Source of the DNA: Gammaproteobacteria bacterium | GTDB lineage: Bacteria > Pseudomonadota > Gammaproteobacteria > Pseudomonadales > Azotimanducaceae | Assembly (NCBI GenBank): GCA_012961165.1 | Contig: DTZW01000322.1 | Location: 31,619 to 81,432, forward strand | DNA length: 49,814 nucleotides | Direction: 5' to 3' | In this document: piece after piece, positions 28,213-38,530 of the stretch | Position numbering within the stretch: the stretch's first letter is position 1 | Layout: every line of letters begins with the position of its first letter | Notes under the pieces: model-generated | Told to the model about the DNA's origin: nothing | The model's input: only the letters and a program-made list of their open reading frames with translations | The model's database searches: none | Program-made: the position numbers and the translations under genes

Positions 28213-29430
28213 TGACAATCTGTCAGTAATCACGTCCAACATCGGCAGGAAAATGTCGTCGAGCAACGTCGATGGTGCCTTTGGCGCTGAGCCAAACCGA
28301 CCTATGACCAATTCATTCGCAGGATCTACATATAAGACCTGACCATGTGCGCCCCGGGCCACAGCGCAATTTCTGTCTGCCAAGTGACGAATCCACCACT
28401 GAGATTTATACGACCAACCCGGCAAAGTCTTATAACCCGCCTTAGCGAACAGATCCTGGTCCCCACCGCGTAGGACCTTGTCGATAACCGCAGCAGGTAT
28501 AATCTGCTTACTCTCAATGGCACCTCCCGTTCTAACGAGTTCGCCAAACCTGACAAAATCTCGCAAGGTAAACCCACTGGATGATTCGGCACCCCCTGGA
28601 TCCATGATGTAGTATCCGTCGTGCTCAGCGCCAATATGCTGCCAAACGCGCTCGGATAATTGCGTCGTAAGGTCCTGCATCCCGGCCCGACGGACAATCC
28701 AGCCGAGGACAAATATATTCGGTTCACGATAAGCGAAAGCCTCGCCGTGACGCCCTGCTTTTTTTACTTTCGGGAGAACGTCAGCGACCAGTTCAAACTG
28801 ATTCATGCTCGAAGGCGGGGACATTCCGGTTGCACGATGAAATCGCCAAATTTCAGATTCCGGATCCAGGTAATCTTCGTAAAACTCCATACCGATAAGC
28901 ATATCCAGTACTTGTTGCACGGTCGCATCACCGTATGCTGAGTCGATCAGTTCTGGAATGATCACAGGGACCAAAGCATCCGCGTCCAGTTTTCCCTCAT
29001 AGATTAGGCTCTCGGCAAGTATGCCGACAAAAGACTTATTAGCTGATTGAATAATGTGGCGAGCATCTGGCGCACCAGCGCCAAAGTATTCCTCGTACAC
29101 CACTTCACCCCGATGAAGCACAAGCAAGCCATCGGTGTAACTTTGTTCAAGCGCATCATCCCAACAAAGTTCCGTTCCGTTCAGCGTTACAATCGTCGCG
29201 TCATCGAACACCCGCTGCCTTTGAGGCAACTCGCGACAAGGACCTGGCCCACGCCAGACCCTCTTCGTTGGCATAAGTTCGTCAATATGGCTAAGGCTCC
29301 AACGCAGTTGCGGCCAGGCGTAAAAGGATTTTTCCGCGAAGCGAACCACTTTCTCATGAGGCGGTGGGAAGCCTTTCATCCAGCCTAGCTTGCGAGGGTC
29401 GTGAACTTTGCTTTTAGGCGTCTTGTTCAT
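28210..29430 (-). CDS. Serine hydrolase, beta-lactamase (class C-like) family
   Basis: 406 aa; IIQSANKSFVGILAESLIYEGKLD (SxxK), FAYREPNIFVLGW (YxN), ARGAHGQVLYVDP. Confidence 0.88.
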   Translation of the reverse strand: MNKTPKSKVHDPRKLGWMKGFPPPHEKVVRFAEKSFYAWPQLRWSLSHIDELMPTKRVWRGPGPCRELPQRQRVFDDATIVTLNGTELCWDDALEQSYTDGLLVLHRGEVVYEEYFGAGAPDARHIIQSANKSFVGILAESLIYEGKLDADALVPVIIPELIDSAYGDATVQQVLDMLIGMEFYEDYLDPESEIWRFHRATGMSPPSSMNQFELVADVLPKVKKAGRHGEAFAYREPNIFVLGWIVRRAGMQDLTTQLSERVWQHIGAEHDGYYIMDPGGAESSSGFTLRDFVRFGELVRTGGAIESKQIIPAAVIDKVLRGGDQDLFAKAGYKTLPGWSYKSQWWIRHLADRNCAVARGAHGQVLYVDPANELVIGRFGSAPKAPSTLLDDIFLPMLDVITDRLS

Positions 29431-29545
29431 AGTCTTAATGGCTTCATCGGAAAATACCCTGCCTTATTAACGCGTGTGGACAAGCAAGAAAAGATACCAG
29501 GCTACACCTCACCCCATTGGGATCTGGCAAACCCATATTGATACC

Positions 29546-31843
29546 TCACGGCAAGACAATAGCTTTGGACGCAACAAGTTCATCCAGATCCCGACGCGAC
29601 ACCTCTTCGAGAATCGCGCCCGCATCGCTACCGGCAATAGATGCCGCGGTTCCAATATGGATTTTTGATCTGGAAAACCACGATCCGGGCCCAGTCGTAC
29701 GTAATTCACCTATCCCGGCATGCGGTCTTGTAACGATGAGCCCTCTATCCTGATTCGACTTGTCCGACGAGAAATCTTCGATCCATGAGAGCTTGTGAGC
29801 GGCACTTTTTCCAGTCGTTAGTTCCAACACTGCGTCTTCAAGGTTCCGCGCCAGACACCATCGTTCGATCGATGGTTCCAGCGCTTCACCATCGTTCAGA
29901 CCCACAATTTCCGGGATATTTGAGGTCTCGCTGGCGCCTAAAAACAGCCAGCCATCTGCACACTGATACAACCGTTGGAAACCAGAGGCACCTCGCGAGT
30001 ATGGCCCTGTGGGTTCATCCCATATTTTCCCCGCATAATCAATCAAGTGAACAGATTGGAGGGTGCCGGCGGTTCGGGCAAGCGCCGACGTAACGTGTTG
30101 CCCCTTGCCCGTCGACGCTTTAACAATTAACGCGAGCACGACACCAAAAGCACCGGCAAACCCTGTTCCATAGTCGTTAACAACCCCATAGGGCCACAGA
30201 ATCGGCCTGTCGTTGCCACCAAACCTGGTTTGCATACCGGTCAGTGCTTGTACCACTTCTTCATAACCGGGTTGATACTCCCAGGGGCCCTGATCGCCGA
30301 AAGCATTCAGTGACACGTAAATAACATTTGGCTTACGTGCCTTGATAGATTCGTAGTCGATCCCCAACTGTTCCACTACGCCACTGCGATAGTTCTGAAC
30401 AATGACATCGGCGTCGTCAACAAGCTGCCAAAACACTTCTAAACCGCCCGGCGTTTTCAAATCAATAAGTATGCTGCGTTTTCCGCGATTAATATCATGA
30501 TGATATAAAACACGACCTCGGCTGGGATCATCGATCTTAATGACATCGGCGCCAAGCTCTGCCAGGCTTCTACCGCAGGTAGGACCGGCCAGGATTATGC
30601 ACAGGTCCAGTACCTTGAGACCCGCGAGCGGGAAATCAACATTATCTTGATGATCTACTTGCTTCCTATCAACCGCATCACGCTGCTCAAGCGCTAACAG
30701 TTCACTCAATATTTTGTCGCGATGTTGATTCGGCGTGGGTGCCGGTGAGGTTATTTCACCGGGCGTTGCAAGTAACTTTACCTGCAAGCCGGGTTGTCTA
30801 GAGGGGCCCAACAATGGGTCTTCAATCGTGACCACAAGGTCACTTTCAGTCGCTTGCGGATGATCAAGCCACTCCTGCGACGAAAGACAGCGGGCACCAG
30901 GAATATCGAGCTCAACAAACAGACCCTCCCAGGCCAATGCCGTGCGGGTTTTGAAAACGTCTGTAAGGGTCTGGATAAGTAAAGTATTGAGTTCAGTCTT
31001 TGTTGCGAGGCCCCGTTTCGCCAGCCCTTTTTCGATCAGGTCACCGCGATTCACGGCATTCAAAAACGCCTCGGCATGACGAGGAACAGTCGCGACAATG
31101 TGCACCCACCGCCCATCAAGGCATTGATATTGGTGGTCAAAACCTGAAAAGATCGGTTTGGTGATGGCTCTAAAAGGTGGCCTTATCATCGCCAAAACCC
31201 CCACCGCCTGAAGCATTGCATCGTATAAAGGCACTTCTACAGCCTGCCCTACACCGCTTGTGTTTCGCTCAAATATCGCCGTCGTAATGGCAAGTGATGA
31301 AATCAGCGCTGCAAAAGCCGAAGCAACCATTTCAGAAGTGAACACGGGTTCTCCGACTCGCGTTGATAAATCACGATGCAACATTTGAACCATGTCACGA
31401 TAATCTGCAATTGGGCGAAATACATCGGTTGCCGCCATGATAATGCCTTCCCAACCTTGAAGGTTTGAACGTGAATCCAAATTCGAGAAGCCCGGCATGG
31501 CAGAATAAATCAGCTTTGGGTTTACTTTCGTCATCGCAACCGCGCCCAGCCCCAGTCGATCCATCACGCCGGGTCTGAAGTTTTCGATGATGACATCTGC
31601 CTGCGCTATCAGGCGTTTTGCGATATCCAGATCGGCGGCTGACTTCAAATCCAGATTGATGCTTTGCTTGCCACGATTCCAGGTCGCATTCGCGTGTGAA
31701 TTAAAGGTCGGCCCACCTGGCGGATCAACCTTGATCACTGTAGCTCCCTGATCTGCCAGTAACATCCCCGTTAACGGACCTGCGACGTAATGCCCGAAAT
31801 CGACTATTCGAATATCTGAAAGCGCGCCCATTGTATTCTCCAA
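29546..31843 (-). CDS. Fused tandem CaiB/BaiF (class III) CoA-transferase
   Basis: 765 aa; two homologous halves: MGALSDIRIVDFGHYVAGPLTGMLLADQGATVIKVDPPGG... and FPLAGLKVLDLCIILAGPTCGRSLAELGADVIKIDDPSRG... Confidence 0.92.
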   Translation of the reverse strand: MENTMGALSDIRIVDFGHYVAGPLTGMLLADQGATVIKVDPPGGPTFNSHANATWNRGKQSINLDLKSAADLDIAKRLIAQADVIIENFRPGVMDRLGLGAVAMTKVNPKLIYSAMPGFSNLDSRSNLQGWEGIIMAATDVFRPIADYRDMVQMLHRDLSTRVGEPVFTSEMVASAFAALISSLAITTAIFERNTSGVGQAVEVPLYDAMLQAVGVLAMIRPPFRAITKPIFSGFDHQYQCLDGRWVHIVATVPRHAEAFLNAVNRGDLIEKGLAKRGLATKTELNTLLIQTLTDVFKTRTALAWEGLFVELDIPGARCLSSQEWLDHPQATESDLVVTIEDPLLGPSRQPGLQVKLLATPGEITSPAPTPNQHRDKILSELLALEQRDAVDRKQVDHQDNVDFPLAGLKVLDLCIILAGPTCGRSLAELGADVIKIDDPSRGRVLYHHDINRGKRSILIDLKTPGGLEVFWQLVDDADVIVQNYRSGVVEQLGIDYESIKARKPNVIYVSLNAFGDQGPWEYQPGYEEVVQALTGMQTRFGGNDRPILWPYGVVNDYGTGFAGAFGVVLALIVKASTGKGQHVTSALARTAGTLQSVHLIDYAGKIWDEPTGPYSRGASGFQRLYQCADGWLFLGASETSNIPEIVGLNDGEALEPSIERWCLARNLEDAVLELTTGKSAAHKLSWIEDFSSDKSNQDRGLIVTRPHAGIGELRTTGPGSWFSRSKIHIGTAASIAGSDAGAILEEVSRRDLDELVASKAIVLP

Positions 31844-31852
31844 AGTTACATT

Positions 31853-32221
31853 TTATTTCACTTCACGGGATGGCAGCGCAATGCTTGCCAGCACTTGAAC
31901 AGGTCGCCGCATGATAGCGCCCGCGGTCGTAGCCTCACTTTCTGACACGACAATCTGCAGTTTCATGCTGACCAGATCAATTTTATACACATAACTTGCG
32001 AGTAATGTTAGACACTTATGGCCCTTTACTACGATTAGCCGATGATCAGGCGGCAGATATGTTCTCGAGGACGCTCGCAAATTACCGCTTCCGGTCAGTC
32101 GTCCAACAACCACCACATGACCTTTCGCCGTCGATGTTTCAGGCCGGAGAACAATCCAGCGGCTTTTAGTTTTATGATGTCGCCCTAACAAATCGTCGCT
32201 AAGAGACCTGTCAACTTGCAA
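31853..32221 (-). CDS. Hypothetical ORF, doubtful
   Basis: 122 aa, TTG start, no family recognised; fills the gap between the CoA-transferase and the divergent hydrolase. Confidence 0.25.
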   Translation of the reverse strand: MQVDRSLSDDLLGRHHKTKSRWIVLRPETSTAKGHVVVVGRLTGSGNLRASSRTYLPPDHRLIVVKGHKCLTLLASYVYKIDLVSMKLQIVVSESEATTAGAIMRRPVQVLASIALPSREVK

Positions 32222-32863
32222 ACCCTGAAACTGGATAACACCACGCTGTCTGCAATCTATTCGCCGGTTGGTAATGCCAGCGCCCTGCTCGTATTAGCTC
32301 ATGGGGCCGGCGCGAATCTTGAGCACGACCATATGAGCGCACTGTCGTTGGCCCTGAACAATGTGGGTATCAGCACACTGCGGTTTAATTTCCCTTTTAT
32401 GGAGGAAGGTAAGCGGCGAGTAGACAACCCTGATGTGTGTATCGACACCATCGCCCGCGCAGTTGCAACGGCGAATCGGCTCTGTCCGAAGGTGAAACTG
32501 TTTATTGGCGGGCATTCATTTGGTGGGCGGATGTCTACCCACTATGCAGTCGAGCAACCCACCAGCGCGGTCGGTATTATCCTGTTCTCTTTTCCACTTC
32601 ACCCCAGCAAGAAGCCAGCGATAAAAAGAGCGGCTCACCTGGGCGCGATTAATGAACCAATGTTATTTCTGTCGGGTGATCGAGACACGCTGGCGGAAGC
32701 AGCGCTGCTACAGTCAGTCACGGGTCCACTAGCCAACGCACGATTGCACTGGCTCGAAACCGCAGATCACAGCTACAAAATTCTAAAGCGAACACGAAAG
32801 TCCGCAGAAAATGTTTATGCCGAGGCAGCCAGAGTTACCTCGGCGTGGATTGAAGAACTCTGA
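32216..32863 (+). CDS. Alpha/beta hydrolase (KANL3/Tex30-like fold)
   Basis: 215 aa, TTG start; LVLAHGAGANLEHDHMSALSLALNNVGISTLRFNFPFMEEGKRRVD..., GGHSFGGRMST, TADHSYK. Confidence 0.88.
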   Translation: MQTLKLDNTTLSAIYSPVGNASALLVLAHGAGANLEHDHMSALSLALNNVGISTLRFNFPFMEEGKRRVDNPDVCIDTIARAVATANRLCPKVKLFIGGHSFGGRMSTHYAVEQPTSAVGIILFSFPLHPSKKPAIKRAAHLGAINEPMLFLSGDRDTLAEAALLQSVTGPLANARLHWLETADHSYKILKRTRKSAENVYAEAARVTSAWIEEL

Positions 32864-32879
32864 CGAGGCGCCAGAAGAA

Positions 32880-33770
32880 CTACTTCATGCTACTCAGGAA
32901 TTCCAGAGTCCGATCATAAGCACCCTCTTCCACATCCATGATGGCAGCATTGAAATCCGTGACACCCGCATCCTCGAAGCGTTTTATTTCACCGCGCAGG
33001 GTGTTTTCATCGCCTACAATCGCGATATCCTGCGGGCCCTCTACACCCTCACGGTCCAGCATTGCCCGGTAGCTGGGTAGCTGCCCGTACATCACAAGAT
33101 TTTTCCCAATGGTTTCACGCGCCTGGTCTATATTGGTCGTCAGGACAATGGGGACGCCACCAACTACCGTTGCATCACTTCGTCCTAAACCAGGCACGAT
33201 GTGCTTAGCCATGGTGTTGGGTCCGACCATCCAGGTATTCGTACCATCAGCCAGTTCACCCGCTATCTTTAACATGACAGGTCCAAGCGCCGCCACAACC
33301 ACCGGCATTCGATCAGCACCAGGAACATCAAGGGCCAGCCCGTGCACACTGTATTGGTCACCATCATAATTCACTGTTTCGCCACGTGTTAGCGGCATCA
33401 GCACTTCGAGATATTCCCGCATGTGCTTTGCTGGCTTGTCGTAAGACATACCCAACATGTTTTCAATCACCACCTGGTGTGACAGCCCAATACCCAGCGT
33501 AAACCGGTTTTTAGAGGCTGCTGCCGTGGTCAATGCCTGCTGCGCAATGGCTGTAGGATGCCGGGGATAAGTCGGGGTTACCGCCGTGCCAAGCCCAATT
33601 CGATCCGTCTCTCTACCGACGATTGCCAGGGTAGATATCGCGTCAAAGCCAAAGATATTTGCCAGCCAGACATTATCAAGACCGGCCGCTTCGGCTCGCT
33701 TGGCGACATTAACGATGTCATCCAATGTATTATTCGCGCCATCAGCGCCAATCATCGTTCCAATTCGCAT
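32880..33770 (-). CDS. LLM-class F420-type oxidoreductase
   Basis: 296 aa; MRIGTMIGADGANNTLDDIVNVAKRAEAAGLDNVWLANIFGFDAISTLAIVGRETDRIGLGTAVTPTYPRHP. Confidence 0.92.
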   Translation of the reverse strand: MRIGTMIGADGANNTLDDIVNVAKRAEAAGLDNVWLANIFGFDAISTLAIVGRETDRIGLGTAVTPTYPRHPTAIAQQALTTAAASKNRFTLGIGLSHQVVIENMLGMSYDKPAKHMREYLEVLMPLTRGETVNYDGDQYSVHGLALDVPGADRMPVVVAALGPVMLKIAGELADGTNTWMVGPNTMAKHIVPGLGRSDATVVGGVPIVLTTNIDQARETIGKNLVMYGQLPSYRAMLDREGVEGPQDIAIVGDENTLRGEIKRFEDAGVTDFNAAIMDVEEGAYDRTLEFLSSMK

Positions 33771-33871
33771 TACAGTCTTCCTGATTAATAAAAGACGCTA
33801 TCCTGAAGCATCGCTTGAACTATCTCAAGGTACCTGCGTGCTGTTCACTGGACCTGCCCCGGAACCACCAC

Positions 33872-35245
33872 TCAACCGATATCTATTACTTTTCCCGGGT
33901 TCATAATGTTCTTCGGATCAAAAGCTAACTTCACCTGGCGCATAAGATCCAGACTCGCACCATGTTCAAGCGCCATATAAGGCAACTTGCCGGAGCCTAT
34001 GCCATGTTCGCCGGTTGAGGTTCCGCCCATTTCGATGGCCCGCTTGACCAGTCTGTCATTGATGCCTTTGGCCGTGGCCATCTCATCCGGGTTATCGGTA
34101 TCAACCAAAAGCAGCAGATGGAAGTTGCCGTCCCCCACATGCCCAACAATAGGCGCAATGACGCCGGTCTCCTCAACATCGATCCTGGTTAGTTGTATAC
34201 ATTCGGTCAGCCTGGTGATGGGTACACAGACATCAGTCGGCCACCCACTACAACCAGGGCGGAGCGCCATCCCCGCATAATAAGCATCGTGTCTGGCCTG
34301 CCACAACTGGTTCTGCTCTTCCTGTTTGGTTGACCAGAGAAACTCACCGCCGCCGTACCCAGCAGTTATTTCTGCGACGCTCTCGCTTTGCTCAATAACC
34401 GAGGCTTCAGTACCGTGAAATTCAAAGAACAGGGTGGGCAGTTCTGCGTAGGATAATTTTGAATAAGCGTTCACAGCTCTTACCTGCACCTCATCAAGAA
34501 ACTCAACCCGCGCAACCGGAATGCCCATCTGGATAATGCTGATGACTGAATCCACAGCGCCTTCCAGCGTTTTAAAAGCGCAAACACCCGCTGAGTGCGC
34601 TTCAGGTAGCCCATAGACTTTGAGTTGGACCTCTGTAATCACCCCCAGGGTGCCTTCAGAACCACAAAACAGACGCGTCAGATCGTAGCCCGAGGCTGAT
34701 TTTCGCGCCCTGCCACCTGTCTGGACTATCTCACCGTTCGGCATAACGACAGTCAGACCAAGAGTATTTTCCCGCATGGTGCCGTATCTGACCGCATTCG
34801 TACCCGATGCACCGGTCGCCGCCATTCCCCCTAGCGTTGCATCTGCTCCGGGATCAACCGGGAAGAACAAACCATGCCGGGCTAGTTCTGCATTAAGTTG
34901 TTTTCGTGTCACGCCTGCCTGAACCCTGACATCAAGGTCACCCGGATTAATTTCAAGAACCTCATTCATCATTGAAAGATCAACGCATACTCCGCCATGA
35001 AGCGCCGCAACGTGTCCCTCAAGGGAGGTGCCAACACCAAATGGAATGACCGGGGTATCTGAATCCGCGCATTGTTTTACGATACTCGCGACTTCGTCAT
35101 TAGTGCCTGGAAAGACGACAAGGTCAGGCGGCGCCGATGCATGAAATGATTCATCGCGCCCATGACGGTCCAGAACATCTATGTTCCGGGTCGCCCTCTC
35201 GCCGAATTGTTCGTGCAATGTCTGGATCGGGTCAATCACTGTCAT
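33872..35245 (-). CDS. FAD-binding oxidase (GlcD / D-lactate dehydrogenase type)
   Basis: 457 aa; PDLVVFPGTNDEVASIVKQCADSDTPVIPFGVGTSLEGHVAALHGGVCVDLSMMNEVLEI...; C-term GTSTGEHGIGSGKLPYM...KLAFDPKNIMNPGKV. Confidence 0.95.
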   Translation of the reverse strand: MTVIDPIQTLHEQFGERATRNIDVLDRHGRDESFHASAPPDLVVFPGTNDEVASIVKQCADSDTPVIPFGVGTSLEGHVAALHGGVCVDLSMMNEVLEINPGDLDVRVQAGVTRKQLNAELARHGLFFPVDPGADATLGGMAATGASGTNAVRYGTMRENTLGLTVVMPNGEIVQTGGRARKSASGYDLTRLFCGSEGTLGVITEVQLKVYGLPEAHSAGVCAFKTLEGAVDSVISIIQMGIPVARVEFLDEVQVRAVNAYSKLSYAELPTLFFEFHGTEASVIEQSESVAEITAGYGGGEFLWSTKQEEQNQLWQARHDAYYAGMALRPGCSGWPTDVCVPITRLTECIQLTRIDVEETGVIAPIVGHVGDGNFHLLLLVDTDNPDEMATAKGINDRLVKRAIEMGGTSTGEHGIGSGKLPYMALEHGASLDLMRQVKLAFDPKNIMNPGKVIDIG

Positions 35246-35376
35246 TGACCTTCAGCGCCGGTAGCGAAAGTCGTCGATGGCATGCCCATCGACCCGATCG
35301 ATAATATCCACACAATTTCCGTAACCTTCATATTTACCTCCTATAGGTCTAATAGCCATGACCCGTTATGCCCTTG

Positions 35377-36072
35377 CTATTTCCGTGCTGTCTCAAAATT
35401 TATTGCCAGGTCCAGAATGTTACGAAGCTGATTATCCCGCGGGACACGTGCATGCCTGCCTATCAGTTGGCAGTCCATCCCAACACTCCTGGCACCTTTG
35501 TAGTCACGCTCGTAACTATCACCAATATAAATCGCCTGCTCGGCGGTCAACCCCAGTTTCTCTAGCGTAAGTTCAAATATCAAGGGGTGAGGTTTCGCCC
35601 AGCCCACCTCGACAGACAGAGTGACCACTTCAAACAGTCCGGTTAACGCCATGGCATCCAATAGTGCGTGGGCCATTGGTGGATAATGGGTGTTTGAAAT
35701 CAGCGCCAGGCGATAATGCTTCGAAAGACGTTTCAGCAGACCTGACGCACCCGGGACAGGCGAAACCAGGGCTGACCAGTCTTCCATGTATTGCCTGGCC
35801 AACTGCCCTTTCTCTGTCCGGGAGGTATCGAGCCTTAATTCGCCAACGACAAGATCACAGACTTCACTCAAGTGAAACTCGCTGCTATCTGGCGCAGTTG
35901 CCTGTTCCATTTTCAGGAAAGCGCTATCCCATACCTGGATATAGTCTGCATAACCGATGGCGCAGCCAAGTTCTGTCGCCTTTTTATAGCTACGGGAAAA
36001 ATCCTGTGAGGTACGCCCGGCCTCATACTCGACCAGCGTTCCAATCAGGTCGAATATCAGGCATTCAGGCAT
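35377..36072 (-). CDS. HAD-superfamily hydrolase
   Basis: 231 aa; CLIFDLIGTLVEYE, LALISNTHY, GWAKPHPLIFELTLEKLGLTAEQAIYIGDSYERDYKGARSVGM. Confidence 0.92.
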   Translation of the reverse strand: MPECLIFDLIGTLVEYEAGRTSQDFSRSYKKATELGCAIGYADYIQVWDSAFLKMEQATAPDSSEFHLSEVCDLVVGELRLDTSRTEKGQLARQYMEDWSALVSPVPGASGLLKRLSKHYRLALISNTHYPPMAHALLDAMALTGLFEVVTLSVEVGWAKPHPLIFELTLEKLGLTAEQAIYIGDSYERDYKGARSVGMDCQLIGRHARVPRDNQLRNILDLAINFETARK

Positions 36073-36083
36073 TTCTTGGCTAA

Positions 36084-37340
36084 CTAGATTCCGGGAACCG
36101 GAAACTTTTTGCAGAAGGTTTCGACGGCACCCTTGATTTCACCGATGACGGCTTCGTCATCAGGAGATCGCAGGCAACGATCAATCCACTCACCTAGCTG
36201 CTTCATGTCCACTTCGACCATACCTCGAGCGGTCGCGGCCGGGGTACCGATCCTGATCCCGCTGGGTCGCAGGGGCGGCAGTGGATCATCAGGAATGATC
36301 TGTTTATTGGTTGTGATATTCACCTTATCGAGCGTTTCTTCAGCAACCCGGCCATCAAGACCGTAACTCTCCATCGTATCAACAACCATCATATGATTGT
36401 CTGTACCGCCGGTGACCAGGCTTGCCTGCCGTTGCATCAGTTCATTCGCAAGCATTTTGCTGTTAACGAGCACCTGCTGCGCGTAATCCTTGAATTCCTG
36501 TGTCTGGGCACGCTTCAGGGTCACCGCAATGCCAGCAATAGCATTCATATGAGGCCCCCCCTGCAGTCCTGGAAAGACTGATTTGTCGATTTTGCTCGCA
36601 AATTCTTTCTTGCAGAGCACCATCCCACCTCGTGGACCTCGCAGGGACTTATGCGTCGTCGTCGTCACTACGTCAAACCCGAAATCGAAGGGGTTACGCA
36701 TCGCCTCACCCGCAACCAGCCCGCCAAAGTGAGACGCATCAGTCATGGTGATCGCACCGACCTCATCGGCGATCGCCTTGAAATTCTCGTAATCGATATC
36801 GCGGGGATAAGAGGTATAACCGCAAAGCACCATCTTGGGTTTGTGCTCAAGTGCGTCTTTTCGAACCTGGTCGTAGTCAATAGAACCATCAACGGGATTG
36901 GTAACATAACGGACGAAATTGAAGAGCTTACCCATGTGCGAAACCGGCGCGCCATGTGTCAGGTGACCACCGTGGGACAAATCCATCGCCAGAATGGAAT
37001 CTCCCGGTTCAAGCAACCCAAGATAAACCGCCTGGTTCATCGCAGAGCCTGACAGTGGCTGCACATTGGCGTGTTCACACTTAAAAACTGCCTTTGCCCG
37101 GTCCCTTGCCAGCGTTTCAATCTGGTCTGTGTATTCCTGGCCGCCGTAATAACGGCGCCCGGGATAGCCTTCTGAATATTTGTTGGTGAACACACTGCCA
37201 AGCGTGGACAACACTTCAGGGAAGGTATAGTTCTCCGAGGGGATGAGTTCGATGCCGGACTTCTGTCGCTGTTCTTCGCCTTTGAGAGCGGCGTATACGT
37301 CCGGGTCTTGTTGTTGCAGGATCTCTAAATTACTGGTCAA
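36084..37340 (-). CDS. glyA: Serine hydroxymethyltransferase
   Basis: 418 aa; SGIELIPSENYTFPEVLSTLGSVFTNKYSEGYPGRRYYGG, VVTTTTHKSLRGPRGGMV. Confidence 0.97.
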   Translation of the reverse strand: MTSNLEILQQQDPDVYAALKGEEQRQKSGIELIPSENYTFPEVLSTLGSVFTNKYSEGYPGRRYYGGQEYTDQIETLARDRAKAVFKCEHANVQPLSGSAMNQAVYLGLLEPGDSILAMDLSHGGHLTHGAPVSHMGKLFNFVRYVTNPVDGSIDYDQVRKDALEHKPKMVLCGYTSYPRDIDYENFKAIADEVGAITMTDASHFGGLVAGEAMRNPFDFGFDVVTTTTHKSLRGPRGGMVLCKKEFASKIDKSVFPGLQGGPHMNAIAGIAVTLKRAQTQEFKDYAQQVLVNSKMLANELMQRQASLVTGGTDNHMMVVDTMESYGLDGRVAEETLDKVNITTNKQIIPDDPLPPLRPSGIRIGTPAATARGMVEVDMKQLGEWIDRCLRSPDDEAVIGEIKGAVETFCKKFPVPGI

Positions 37341-37577
37341 TGGGCTGACTCCCGTGTTTGGTGGTGGGCGCCCAGGCGAACGGCTTCAATCTTGAATCAC
37401 ACTTCCCGGTGGTTGGATCCACCTTAATTATCGCCAGTCATGTGAAGCCCGAAATTCTAACCGTTGCCTCCCTTTATTGAAATGGTGGTTTGCGGAATTC
37501 TTCTCAATTGTGGACCAATCGGGCTCATCATGATGCTACATTAGGGCCTCCTAATGTGAACCAACAGACAAAAGACA

Positions 37578-38192
37578 TTGACTGACCAATTACCAGATCA
37601 TATGTTCAATCGTCAGGACGACTCTGCGGATGAAGCCTTCTATTCTACTCCCCGGATGGTGAATCATATTGATGACGCAACCATCAATGAAATCACAAGG
37701 TTCTATCGGGAAACCCTGGCCCCGGAGGATGAACTGCTGGACCTCATGTCATCATGGGTCAGCCACCTGCCTGTAGATGTCACCTACAGGAAAGTTACCG
37801 GACTAGGCATGAACCTTGATGAGTTGAACGCCAACGCTCTCCTGGACCAGGTCCTGGTCCATAATCTGAATAAAACGCCGGCCCTGCCTTTTTCTGACGC
37901 CAGTTTCAACGCAGTCATGATCGTCGTTTCAATCCAGTACCTGACTCGACCTTTTGAAGTCTTCAAAGAGATTCAGCGAGTTCTTAAACCTGGTGGTCGA
38001 TGTATCGTCGCCATGTCGCACCGCCTTTTCCCAACGAAAGCGATCTTTGCGTTTCAGACTCTGGCGCCGCAGGACAGGGTGCAGCTAGTGAAGGAATACA
38101 TGCGCCGGGGCGGTCTGTCCGAGATCGAGTTTATTGACCGATCACCCGAGAAGGCAGACCCACTTTGGATCATTCAGGGTATTAATTCCTGA
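37578..38192 (+). CDS. Class I SAM-dependent methyltransferase
   Basis: 204 aa; VTGLGMNLDELNANALLDQVLVHNLNKTPALPFSDASFNAVMIVVSIQYLTRPFEVFKEIQRVLKPGG. Confidence 0.88.
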   Translation: MTDQLPDHMFNRQDDSADEAFYSTPRMVNHIDDATINEITRFYRETLAPEDELLDLMSSWVSHLPVDVTYRKVTGLGMNLDELNANALLDQVLVHNLNKTPALPFSDASFNAVMIVVSIQYLTRPFEVFKEIQRVLKPGGRCIVAMSHRLFPTKAIFAFQTLAPQDRVQLVKEYMRRGGLSEIEFIDRSPEKADPLWIIQGINS

Positions 38193-38293
38193 TCTGGTCT
38201 GGACCAGTATGAAAAGGTCTTATCCTAACTAGTGAGAGGCAGCATAGTGAAGCCATAATCGGATCCGTCATCCTCTAATAAAGGTACATAAAT

Positions 38294-38511
38294 ATGGACC
38301 TGATAAATCAAGCAGAGAACCTGGCACCCCTATTACGCGAAGCTGCACGAGAAGCTGTTCTGCAGATCAGCGCAGAGACCGGTGCCAGGGCGGTCACTTG
38401 AGCAATCCCATCCAGCGAGCACTACGGGACATCTCCATTGCCACGAATCACGTGATCTTCTCAAAGACCAACCGATATGGCGATGTTGGGCGATCTTTAA
38501 CCCGACGGTAA
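38294..38511 (+). pseudogene. C-terminal remnant of acyl-CoA dehydrogenase/flavin monooxygenase-like gene
   Basis: MDLINQAENLAPLLREAAREAVLQISAETGARAVT* then shifted frame SNPIQRALRDISIATNHVIFSKTNRYGDVGRSLTRR*; resembles acyl-CoA_dh_2 C-terminus (NPLQRxxRDxxxAxxH...GR). Confidence 0.65.
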
Positions 38512-38530
38512 TGACCCAACACGAAGATAT

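Noticed and set aside
31853-32221. 122-aa ORF as a confident gene
   Set aside because: Only a TTG start, no recognisable domain, overlaps the divergent hydrolase start; listed at low confidence only.
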